Of a DNA stretch of 64,000 nt, positions 42,921 through 52,000 are shown piece after piece (position 1 is the first letter of the stretch; each line of letters begins with the position of its first letter). Origin of the DNA: Lumbricus terrestris (taxonomy: Eukaryota > Annelida > Clitellata > Crassiclitellata > Lumbricidae); NCBI GenBank assembly GCA_949752735.1, contig OX457038.1:21567655-21631654 (forward strand), in the 5' to 3' direction. The position numbers were made by a program, and so were the translations under genes. The notes under the pieces are model-generated. The model was not told the DNA's origin and searched no databases. It was given only the letters and a program-made list of their open reading frames with translations.

Positions 42921-43730
42921 ATGGAAACGCCAAAGCATTCAACGCCAACATTGGATGAAGCGATGGAAGATACAGTTGGTATAGTGGACTGGAAGGTGCT
43001 GCTGCAAGAAAAATTTACAGTGGCTTTGGAAGCGCGAGACAGTGGACTTATAGAGGGCGAGCAAGTGTCGGAGAGCCTGCCAAGGGGGCAGCGGGTGCTG
43101 TCACCCATTTCATCAGTCGGCCCGGACGTGGAAGTAACGGCGATTACTTCCCTCACCCCTTCCAAAGACAGAGCGGGAGCGGGATCGGATCTGCAGAGAA
43201 GCGTAGCCATCACGCCCACGTGGAGAACACACTCCACCGGAGCTTTGTTCAAGATCGCGATACAGATGGTAGAAAGAGAGACGACGTGCCTCTCCGTGCA
43301 GGATCTATACCGGTTGCGTCAGTGGATCCCACCATACGGACCAGAAGTTGGAATGATCCAGGTAATGGTGGCAGCGTTGCAGACGATGGCGACAACACCC
43401 GGAGTTCGGCAGGTGCTGAAAGCGTGGAGCGGCCGAGGGGGAATTGTGACCGTCAACCGTACTGCCGACGCAACGAAGGGAGGAAGCCCGAGACCATGGT
43501 CGGAAGGTCTTGGATCCAGCTTTGAGCTGTGGGCTCTGTGCCTGCGGATCTTGATGAGATTCATCAATCAGCCGAGACCCGAATCCGAAGCCCATTTCGT
43601 AGCTGACATCTCTGACATCCACACGGACGCCGGAACCGACGCCTGGGTGGTAGAAGTGGTGGCCCATACCTTCCACTTCGTGATGCGTGCTAGTTGGATG
43701 TGGCACCTACTGGGAGTGTCTGCTGCCTAA
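42921..43730 (+). CDS. Unknown accessory ORF before the 3' LTR
   Basis: A 269-codon ORF in the env-like position. The N-terminal third is acidic and Ser/Pro-rich. The remainder is compact with LSVQDLYRLRQWIPPYGPEV, MIQVMVAALQTMATTPGVRQ and a hydrophobic, Trp-rich end near FVMRASWMWHLLG. No signal peptide, coiled coil, zinc motif or catalytic signature was recognised. An N-terminal capsid-like helical fold or a captured host fragment are both possible. It is intact in an element with nearly identical LTRs, which argues that it is maintained. Confidence 0.55.
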   Translation: METPKHSTPTLDEAMEDTVGIVDWKVLLQEKFTVALEARDSGLIEGEQVSESLPRGQRVLSPISSVGPDVEVTAITSLTPSKDRAGAGSDLQRSVAITPTWRTHSTGALFKIAIQMVERETTCLSVQDLYRLRQWIPPYGPEVGMIQVMVAALQTMATTPGVRQVLKAWSGRGGIVTVNRTADATKGGSPRPWSEGLGSSFELWALCLRILMRFINQPRPESEAHFVADISDIHTDAGTDAWVVEVVAHTFHFVMRASWMWHLLGVSAA

Positions 43731-43926
43731 AGAAGAGGACGACGAAACTCGCGTCCCGGAATTGCTGAACGCCGCCTGCAACTTCTGACTATCTGAAAAC
43801 GTTAGAATAGTAAGGACTTTTAGGTAACGCACAATAATACCATAATATAGTTTGCATTTTTATCTTCCTTATTGTTTTTTGGGACACACAGCCCTAATAA
43901 TCTTGTCTTCGCGGGCTCCGACTAAG

Positions 43927-43940
43927 TAAGGAGGGGAGAT
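43927..43940 (+). promoter_or_regulatory. Polypurine tract
   Basis: Purine-rich AAGGAGGGGAGA ending at the 3' LTR border; the expected plus-strand primer site. Confidence 0.75.
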
Positions 43941-46156
43941 TGTGAGAAAGTAGAGATTGTCTTATTATAGTTAATATGAGTCTTTATTATCCATTAATAA
44001 GACCTTGCAACGTTGGGCCGATTATATAGAGCTGTATGTAAGAACTTAGGAAGCTGCCAACGGTCTGCTTTTCTGGTCCAATTCCTGATAACTGTAGGGC
44101 ATGCACGTGATAGATACGTGTTCAGCATAGTCCTAGGTCAACTTGACCTGACCGACTGTACTCGAGGCCGAAATGCAGCGTCCTCGTGCCCTGGACTCGT
44201 GCCAAGCGTGCTGCTGACGTCACTCGCGTCCCTACGAGCCAAAAAGCCTATAAAACAGACCTGAAACGCCCAAACGCCGCCTTCGCCAGAAATCGTGTCG
44301 ACGTGAGAGCTGTGCCAGTGGAAGCCGGAATTCACTTCGAGAATGGGTTGTGCCCGTAGACGTCCGTCTTCGAGAATCATGAGTGTTTAGCAAGTTTTAT
44401 ACAGTGAAAGAGTTTTAGTATAGTTAGGCCTTCGCCAGAAATCGTGTCGACGTGAGAGCCGTGCCAGTGGAAGCCGGAATTCACTTCGAGAATGGGTTGT
44501 GCCCGTAGACGTCCGTCTTCGTGAATCATGAGTATTAGTGTGTTTTAAGCAACGGAAATTAAGTATATTTAGGCCTTCGCCAGAGATCGTGTCCGACGTG
44601 GAACTACGCCAGTGGAAGCAGCGAATCTTCACTTCGGAATTGGGTCGTGCCCGTAGACTTCCGTCTTCGTGAACCATGAGTTTTAGCAAGTTTTATACCG
44701 TGAAAGGAATTTAAGTATAGCTAGGCCTTCGTCTGGAATCGTTGCGTTATATAGTGTGAATTTAAGTCTGTAAGTTTAGGCCTTCGAGTGAATCGTGAAG
44801 TGAAGCTTACTGCGAAATTATTGAGTTATTATCGAGAAGAATTAGTCTGTAGTTAGGGCCTTCGATTGAATCGTGATTGTGAGATTATTGAGAATGAAGC
44901 CAGTGCATTAAGTCTGTAGTTTAGGCCTTCGTGTGAGACGTGATCGAGGAGATTAGTGTTCGTACGGAATCAAAGTACTGCACGGAATTCATCTTCAATG
45001 TGTGTGCGAAACGACGGATCTGATGCGGAATTCACGACGGAAAGCACGGAATTCTTAGGAGACGTATCGAGGCGATTCTGTGTGTAATTTCTGTTCTGTT
45101 ATTGACCGCGTCAGCTGTTTTTGTGAGGACATTGTGGTGAGTAAGGGAATTTCCCCGGGCGTGAAATTTACCCAATTTATACAGCCGTCGCGCCTTGCAA
45201 CAGCCAGACCGATAGCGAAAGCAGAATAACTTAGTGACCTGACGACTGTGTAGACCGAACGTTAATTCTACCATTATTATTATAGGCGTGTGATTATTCT
45301 TGTTAGACTAGTGCAATCCATATATCCGCTTGGTTAATACAAAAGGATTTATTCCACAATGTCAGTCTCTTCGTTGCTGCAAATGGGTGTAAATGATGAT
45401 GATGTTGATGATGATGTGAATGCGTGTATAGATAGGCCCAATGTGACTGTGGCATCGCCCATGACCCAGACTGAGATTATGCTGATACGTTTGACACAGA
45501 CTTTGAATGGAATAAATGAACGGGTGAAAACTATGGATGAACGAGCGAAAACTATGGATGAACGAGTGAGAAATATGGATGTGAGAATGGAGGAAACTAG
45601 GGACGGTATGAGTGAAGCGATGGGACGAATGCGTGAAGTAATGTATGATCAGGATGAGTTGAGGAGGCAGATTTCCGGGAGAGATATGGGAGATAGGCCC
45701 ATGCCAGGCCCACACCTGGAAATGGAAATGGATGGATTGGGTGAACTGAATGAAGTAAGGGGGGTGAGTTTGCAGAATCGACGATCGCACACGAAATCAG
45801 GTCCTGAAGAGAATAGGATTGCAGATAATGTTTCTGCCGGCCAAATAACCACTCGGACACCCGTCACAGAAGAAGAAACCCGGCCTAGCAGAAGCAGGGT
45901 AAGGTGTAGTGAGCGACTTCGAGGTAGGAGTCGCCGAGACTATGCCACGCTAGACCGGGTAGGCTTCCGCTCACCCCCTGAAGACGATCGTCGACCCCCG
46001 GAATTCGGATTGGGGGCGGTATCCAAACGGGTCGGAGTAGCGCCCTTCCCGGCCGCTCCCATGATGACGTGGATCCCTAACGGGGGAGGGGCCCTCACTG
46101 AAGAAGCGCCAGTCCCAAGGGACGAGGAGCGACTTCACAGGGGGGTGGCATCTACA
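43941..46156 (+). repeat. 3' LTR of RT-less element
   Basis: 2,216 bp, nearly identical to the 5' LTR. It has six G at 46,140-46,145, where the 5' copy has seven. Confidence 0.9.
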
Positions 46157-46198
46157 ATATTACAGCACTTAGGCGCATTCTTCTTTTTGAAGTACTAG
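45359..46198 (+). CDS. LTR-borne ORF, 3' LTR copy
   Basis: 279 codons. Same protein as the 38,684 ORF up to the G-run; here the frame passes through the LTR end in what would be the gag frame and stops in flanking DNA. It differs at a few residues. It is expected not to be expressed as such, because transcripts end in this LTR. Confidence 0.7.
   Translation: MSVSSLLQMGVNDDDVDDDVNACIDRPNVTVASPMTQTEIMLIRLTQTLNGINERVKTMDERAKTMDERVRNMDVRMEETRDGMSEAMGRMREVMYDQDELRRQISGRDMGDRPMPGPHLEMEMDGLGELNEVRGVSLQNRRSHTKSGPEENRIADNVSAGQITTRTPVTEEETRPSRSRVRCSERLRGRSRRDYATLDRVGFRSPPEDDRRPPEFGLGAVSKRVGVAPFPAAPMMTWIPNGGGALTEEAPVPRDEERLHRGVASTILQHLGAFFFLKY
46157..46160. repeat. TSD (right) of RT-less LTR element
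   Basis: ATAT, matching 37,262-37,265. Confidence 0.6.
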
Positions 46199-46554
46199 GC
46201 AATTTTGAAGTACTAGGCAATTTCGATATTTCGATACGTCTAATACTTATAAAACGGTTTCAATCTGAAACGAGGTGTCTAAGAGCCATGTTGTTTCTTC
46301 GACAATTTCGACAACCCTGTCCCGTTGTATGGTCAAAAGGTAAGGGTGCAAACTTGTCACCCGTTTTCATAGACTGAGGCCAAGAAATGAAGTCGCTAAC
46401 TTCAGTCTCAAAGTAGATTTCGATGCCATTGATCATTGTCTAGTCTCTTATTACGAAATAAGCCGTTATAGACATTTTCCGCATTTTGGTTTGGGGGGGC
46501 TGAGCCGCATTTAGGGGGGCTTAGCCCCCTCCAGCCCCCCTGGCGCCGCCACTG

Positions 46555-46562
46555 AGGGCTAG
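46555..46562. repeat. TSD (right) of the 12-kb composite
   Basis: AGGGCTAG, matching 34,479-34,486. Confidence 0.85.
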
Positions 46563-46721
46563 GCAATTCCTGCACACATTTACGATAGTAAGTATGCGCA
46601 GACATCATCCACTCGGTTTTACAATGAGGTGAGAGCGACCACACTCACCACAGTGGTTCGCTTAACCCTGTATTGGGGCTTTGCCAACCAGAGGGAGGAA
46701 GGGAATGCTCCAGCATATAGA

Positions 46722-46835
<114 letters not shown>

Positions 46836-46840
46836 GTCTC
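46836..46840. repeat. TSD (left) of Gmr1-like element
   Basis: GTCTC, repeated at 54,173-54,177. Confidence 0.7.
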
Positions 46841-47359
46841 TGTAAGCTAATTTTGTATAGCATTATAATGGTCAGCTAATTGTTATGCAAGAGCGTACAG
46901 CTGAGGAAGGCCAGGTGCCTGAGTGGCGGGAAAGTTGCAGCGGCGCGACGTCGCCGGAGAGCGAGAGAGACAGAGACAGAGAGAAAGACAGAGAGGGACA
47001 GAGAGACGGACAGAGTGACTGAAGGAAGAGTGTACGCTAAGAGTGAGATAGGCACTTGTAGGTGTGCTAGTCATGTGTAGAAGGTGTAGTTTATGAAGAA
47101 AGTGTTAATAAGATGGCGTTTCTGTTGTATCATTTTATTGTTTGCCGTTGTTGGTGAATTTTGTGTTGATTGCAACTTTTGGAGATTTGAAGAAACTGAA
47201 TACAAGAAACCGATCGTTGTTTTAAGTAAACAAGTTAAAGAACTTTAGACACTTATAAACTAGCCATTAGCTACCTCAGTACAGTCATTTAGGTTAGGCC
47301 TATAGGCTGCGCTGCTGAACTTTTGAAGAGACTGGAAAGGCGTGAGGGATAAGCTCACA
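46841..47359 (+). repeat. 5' LTR of Gmr1-like element
   Basis: 519 bp, TGTAAGCTAA to AAGCTCACA. A TATAAT is at about 46,864. A GAGA-rich stretch lies in the middle. Confidence 0.9.
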
Positions 47360-47362
47360 TTT

Positions 47363-47378
47363 TGGTGACACAGCGGCG
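47363..47378 (+). promoter_or_regulatory. Primer-binding site
   Basis: TGGTGACACAGCGGCG. TGG is the complement of a tRNA CCA end. The primer tRNA is not identified. Confidence 0.6.
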
Positions 47379-47392
47379 GGATAGTCAATCCA

Positions 47393-47580
47393 AGTTTACG
47401 GTCGGAGGAATATTTACGAACGGTGGGATAACGTATCTAAGCTTACGGTCGGAGGGATATTTGAAGCCAAGTTACGAACGGTGGATATAGAACTCAGGTT
47501 ACGGACGGTGGATTTTGAATCGAAGTTTACGCTCGGAGGGATATCGAAGTCAGTTTACCAGTTTACCAGTTTACGGACGA
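47393..47580 (+). repeat. Leader tandem repeats
   Basis: Five or six degenerate repeats of about 35 bp, each with a TTACGGTCGGAGGGATAT or TTACGAACGGTGGAT core, in the 5' leader before ORF1. The related repeat-rich leaders of the other LTR elements here make packaging or translation roles conceivable. Confidence 0.6.
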
Positions 47581-47848
47581 CGGAATATCGAAACAATACG
47601 AGGAGCCGACCACACGGGAGAAGGAAACTGAGCATCTGATCGACCGGAGAAGCATTTCGAGCATCCGAGCAGCTGGTGAGAAGATACAAAGGGCATACGA
47701 ACGACATTACGACAACGCAACGCCAGAGAGAGGTATACAAAACTTGCTTGTTTATTCGAGGAACAATAAGAATTGAAGTCAACCAATCACAAAAATCATA
47801 GACACTCCCTCGATTTCTTCACGTAAATCACTGAAGTAAAGAAGTAAG

Positions 47849-49048
47849 ATGGAGAAACTTACAGAACAAAAGAAAGCAAATATAAAAAAGATGGCTTCTG
47901 ATCGAATAATAAAATATCTAATTGAAGCCGGTCTAGATGTGGAAGAAGTCGATGTGATGTCTAGGGAAAATTTGATGGAAGCTTTAGCTGAGGTTTGGCT
48001 TAAAAAGGAAGCTGAAGAGAAAGGTGCGGTTGGTGGGGCTGAGGAGAAGCCAGTTGAAAAACCACACGCACCGATGTCTATGGAGGCGTTGATGCAATTT
48101 ATGATGATGAAGGAGGAGCAACGTAGGCAAGAAGAGAAAGAACGGAAACAAGAAGAGAAAGAAAAAGAGGAGCAACGTAGGCAAGAGGAGAAAGAACGGA
48201 AACAAGAAGAGAAAGAGAAAGAGGAACAAAGGAGACAACAGGAGATAGAACGGAGACAACAAGAGAAGGAGAAAGAGAAACAAAGGAGACAACAGGAGAA
48301 GGAGAAAGAGGAACAAAGGAGACAAGAAGAGATAGAACGGAGACAACAAGAGAAGGAGAAAGAGGAACAAAGGAGGCAGGAAGAGAAAGAACGGAGACAA
48401 GAAGAGAAAGAAAGAGCAGAAAAGATCAGACAAGAAGAGAAAGAACAAGCAGAACGAGCAGAAAGGATGAGACAAGAAGAGATAGAGATGCAGAAGCAAC
48501 AATTCCAGCTTCAGTTAGAACAACTAAAAAAAGATCGTGACGAAGCAGAACGAAGAAGGATGGAATTAATGATAGAATACGAGAGAGCAAGAAAAAGTGA
48601 TGAAGAAATACGGAAACAACAGATCGAAGAGCAAAAGGCTCGTGAGGAAGACAAGGAAACTATGCGCTTGGCAGAATTAGAAAAAGCCGAAGAAATTCGA
48701 CAGGAAGAATTGAAAATGGAGAAAGAAAGTCTGGAAAGAGCGGAAAGGGAAAGGGAAGAACAAGTACAAATAGAACAAAAGAAACTCGCTCTTAAGGAAG
48801 CACAGCTACGAGAAATGGCTATTGAAAAGGAGGAACGCCGAAAGCAGCTAGAATTGTTGCAGCAGAAGATAGAACAAGAAGAACTGCGTAGGGAGGAAGA
48901 TCAAAATAGACTGAAGAAAAGAGACGAAGACGATAGAAGGAGCCGAGAGGAGTCAGAACAAAATAGGATCCGAGAAAGTGAGACAATGGTGTCTAAGATT
49001 AAGAAGATAGGTGATGCAATGAAACACGTGTTGCCTAATATGATATGA
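47849..49048 (+). CDS. ORF1, long coiled-coil protein of Gmr1-like element
   Basis: 399 codons. Residues 1-60 form a compact N-terminal segment (RIIKYLIEAGLDVEEVDVMS) that resembles a short helical domain. Residues about 85-380 are an almost continuous charged coiled coil rich in Glu, Gln, Arg and Lys. Its middle is built from tandem repeats of EEQRRQEEKERKQ type encoded by repeated DNA (48,110-48,420). The stop codon overlaps the ORF2 start as ATGA. It is probably a structural partner of Gag; the coiled coil and position are seen, the role is inferred. Confidence 0.75.
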   Translation: MEKLTEQKKANIKKMASDRIIKYLIEAGLDVEEVDVMSRENLMEALAEVWLKKEAEEKGAVGGAEEKPVEKPHAPMSMEALMQFMMMKEEQRRQEEKERKQEEKEKEEQRRQEEKERKQEEKEKEEQRRQQEIERRQQEKEKEKQRRQQEKEKEEQRRQEEIERRQQEKEKEEQRRQEEKERRQEEKERAEKIRQEEKEQAERAERMRQEEIEMQKQQFQLQLEQLKKDRDEAERRRMELMIEYERARKSDEEIRKQQIEEQKAREEDKETMRLAELEKAEEIRQEELKMEKESLERAEREREEQVQIEQKKLALKEAQLREMAIEKEERRKQLELLQQKIEQEELRREEDQNRLKKRDEDDRRSREESEQNRIRESETMVSKIKKIGDAMKHVLPNMI

Positions 49049-52000
49049 TGGAAGTACCATTATATTTTGAGACAGTTGAGAATGCATTCAACAGTTTTAC
49101 GGTGGAAAAGCAGTTTTGGGTCAAATTGCTGTTACCATTAATGACACCAAGAGCGAGAACAGTGCTAAACCGATTGTCTTTTGATGATCTAGACAATTAC
49201 GATGTAGTGAAAGAGCATTTACTGAAAGAATTTAAATTGACAGCGAGAGAATATCGATCACGATTTGCAGATGCGAAGAAAACGACAGAAGAGACATACA
49301 CTATGTTTACAGCAAGATTGAAGAATTTGTTGAACTATTATGTCAGAAGTAGGCGAGTGGGTAAAAACTACGAGAAGTTGTTTGATCTGTTGGTGGCGGA
49401 TAAGTTGAAAGAATGTCTACCACCGGGTCCACTACAGTTTGTACTTGCAAAAGAGGGTACTGAATGCTTGGAAGCTAGTAACGTTGCAGATCTCGCAGAC
49501 ATACATGTAAATAATCGAATTGGTGTAATGTTTCACGATAAACCGAAGTATCAAGCATGGGGTAATAGTTCAAAGCAAACCAGGTGGAACAGTAATAGCA
49601 AAGAAACAGGAAACCAAGCCAGAAGTAATGAGGTAAGGAAAGATAGTTATCATGGAAGACAGTTTGGGCAAGATAGGAAGGAGGCAACGGGGGACAGACA
49701 AATCTACAGTCGAATTCCAGTGATGGGACGCCAAAGAGAAGGCAATGCAGCATACACTCCGTACAACAATTACAGGCGGGAAAGCACCGAACAGAGAAAT
49801 ATTGTTAGGAAACGATGCCATAATTGCCAGTCAGACACACATTTGGTGAAGGATTGCCAAGTACCACCCAGAATGACAAATCTGAGAAATAGATTTAGTC
49901 GAAGTGCAGAAAACCTCAGAGTAAATCAGATTCAAGTAATGAATGCACCTAATCAGCTGGAAGAACAAGACAACCGCGAAACGGAAGTGAAGTCAGTCAT
50001 GAAGTGCACGCCTCAGTTTACTATACAGAGAGAAATGGTAAAATCTGCTCCCATTACAGAAATTGGTCGAGAAACTGAAAGTAAAGATGATTGTCAACGT
50101 ATGAAGAAGACTTTACTACAGCATGTGAATGTAGAGATACGGGGAAAGGATGACAGTTGTCATCCCGTGCAAGTCCAGGCATTGATTGACTCTGGTACTG
50201 AGATTCCAGTAATCAATGAAGAATTGTTGAAAGGAGCAATCGTAGAAGAAATTGGCAGGGTACATTTGCAATGTGTCGCTGGAGAGCCCATTCCAGCTAA
50301 GTTGGTGAAAATAGAAGTGCGGATGAGTTGTCACGACGTAGGAACAAATTTGAAAGACAAGGAAGTAAATATTGCGCCATATTTAACTTTGGTATGTGCC
50401 AGCATTCCGGCAGTTTTGTGTAAAGATAACAAAGAAAAGTTCTTGCTACATCCAGAGATAATCGCAGAACTGAAAGAGATTCCACCAGTGAGTGTGCTGC
50501 AAGGAGAACTACAAGCGAATGTGACTACGAGAGCACAGAGTCGGAGAAGAGAAGTGGAAGAAGGAGAAGAGGAAAAGCTAAATGAAAGTTTGCCAGATGA
50601 TGACACAGAAAGCGAGGATGAACAAAGTGTTCAAGAAGAAGAAGAAGAAGGAGTAACATCCGGGAACAATGAAATAGAAGAAGAGATGGTTGCATGTGAA
50701 CGTGATGATTATGATGAGTCTGGAAGCGATAGTGAAGTGGATACGAGTATGAGAGATTTGTTTGCTGAGAATACGAATGATGAAAGACAATTGGCAGATG
50801 CAAAGAAATTTGAAGAGCAGCAGAGAAATGACGAGTCACTGAAGTCGTGGTGGAAGATAGCTGAAGACCAAGGATCAGAGTTTAGTGTGGTGAATGGGTT
50901 GATGTATAAGAGGCATCAAATGTTGGACCAGTTGGTGTACCAGTTGGTGTTGCCGAAGGAAAGAAGACTTCAGGTGATGGAATTGGCACACGAGTCAGTA
51001 TTCGGCGGACACTTGGGAGAAGAGAAGACAAGAGAACGTATCAAGTTGTCCTTTGTGTGGCCAAGGATGCGTAAAGATGTGATGAAATTCTGCAAGTCCT
51101 GTGAGAAGTGTCAGTTGAAAGCACGAAGTTTGGTGATGGATCGAGTACCGATCACACCAATACCAAGGGAAGATGTTCCGTTCCGCAGAATGACAATGGA
51201 CGTCGTAGGACCAATCGAACCGACGTCAGCAGCAGGACATAAGTATTGCTTGTGCATCGTAGATTCATGTACAAGATGGCCGACAATCTTTTTGATGAAG
51301 TCATTGACTGCTAAGGCTGTATGCGAAGCTCTGATGAAGCTGTTCATGGATGTAGGAGTTCCGTCAGTGATAACGAGTGATAGAGGAACAAATTTTACAG
51401 CCAGCCTAACGAGAGAATTTCTGAAATTGATGGGATGTTGTCCTCGATTTGATTCTCCAGGACATCCAGAAGCGGCCGGAATAGTGGAGAGATGGAACCA
51501 AACATTCAAGAAGATGGTTCATCATGTCATTGTGGAAAATCCGAGACAGAGGCATAAAATCATTCCATTTACCGTCTGGGCATTGAGAGAAGTGCCTAAT
51601 GCAACTACAGGAGTGGCACCATATCTGCTGGTCTACGGAAAGTCGCCGAGAGGGCCACTAACCATTCTTAAAGAAAGCTGGACCAAAGAGATAAATTTAC
51701 CACCGAACATTGGAGTGCAACCGGCAAAGTACTTGAAGAATTTAAGAGCAGACATGGAAAAAGCATTGACATTCGCTGAGAGTTGCGCTGATGAAAAACA
51801 AAAACAATATGCCAGTCAATATAACAAAAGAGCAAAAGATAAAGAATTCGAACCAGGAGAGAACGTAATCGTGCTGTATCCAACGTCAACCAATAAATTG
51901 ATCTCACGATGGCATGGTCCATGCACTGTCTTGCAAAGAAGATCCAGATATTCGTATCTCGTGGACATGAATGAAAGTGGGCGACGAATCGTGCATGCCA

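Larger units (their letters stand above)
37266..46156 (+). mobile_element. LTR retrotransposon encoding Gag and protease, no RT
   Basis: An 8,891-bp element: 5' LTR 37,266-39,482, internal region 39,483-43,940, 3' LTR 43,941-46,156. A primer-binding-like TGGCGACGAGCG lies 2 nt after the 5' LTR, and a polypurine tract AAGGAGGGGAGA ends just before the 3' LTR. A 4-bp TSD (ATAT) flanks it. By eye the LTRs differ at about seven positions plus one G in a G-run, so insertion was recent. The internal region encodes Gag plus an aspartic protease and an unknown 3' ORF. No reverse transcriptase, RNase H or integrase motif was found. It is therefore non-autonomous, apparently Ty3/Gypsy-derived, and needs a partner element. 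Confidence 0.85.
34487..46554. mobile_element. 12-kb composite hAT-like element
   Basis: The ends CAGTGGCGGCGCCAG (34,487) and CTGGCGCCGCCACTG (46,554) are exact inverted repeats, flanked by the exact 8-bp duplication AGGGCTAG. A second copy of the right end (36,905-37,058) lies inside; it lacks a TSD partner. The body holds a higher-order minisatellite, a LINE fragment and an intact-looking LTR retrotransposon with its own 4-bp TSD. Without that retrotransposon the element is about 3.2 kb. No hAT transposase was found, so it is non-autonomous. The 217-bp MITE at 5,510 shares its ends. Confidence 0.8.

Noticed and set aside
46880..47080. 66-codon ORF in the 519-bp LTR of the Gmr1-like element
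   Set aside because: It begins at a TTG, is GAGA-composition driven and shows no resemblance to the LTR ORFs of the other two elements.
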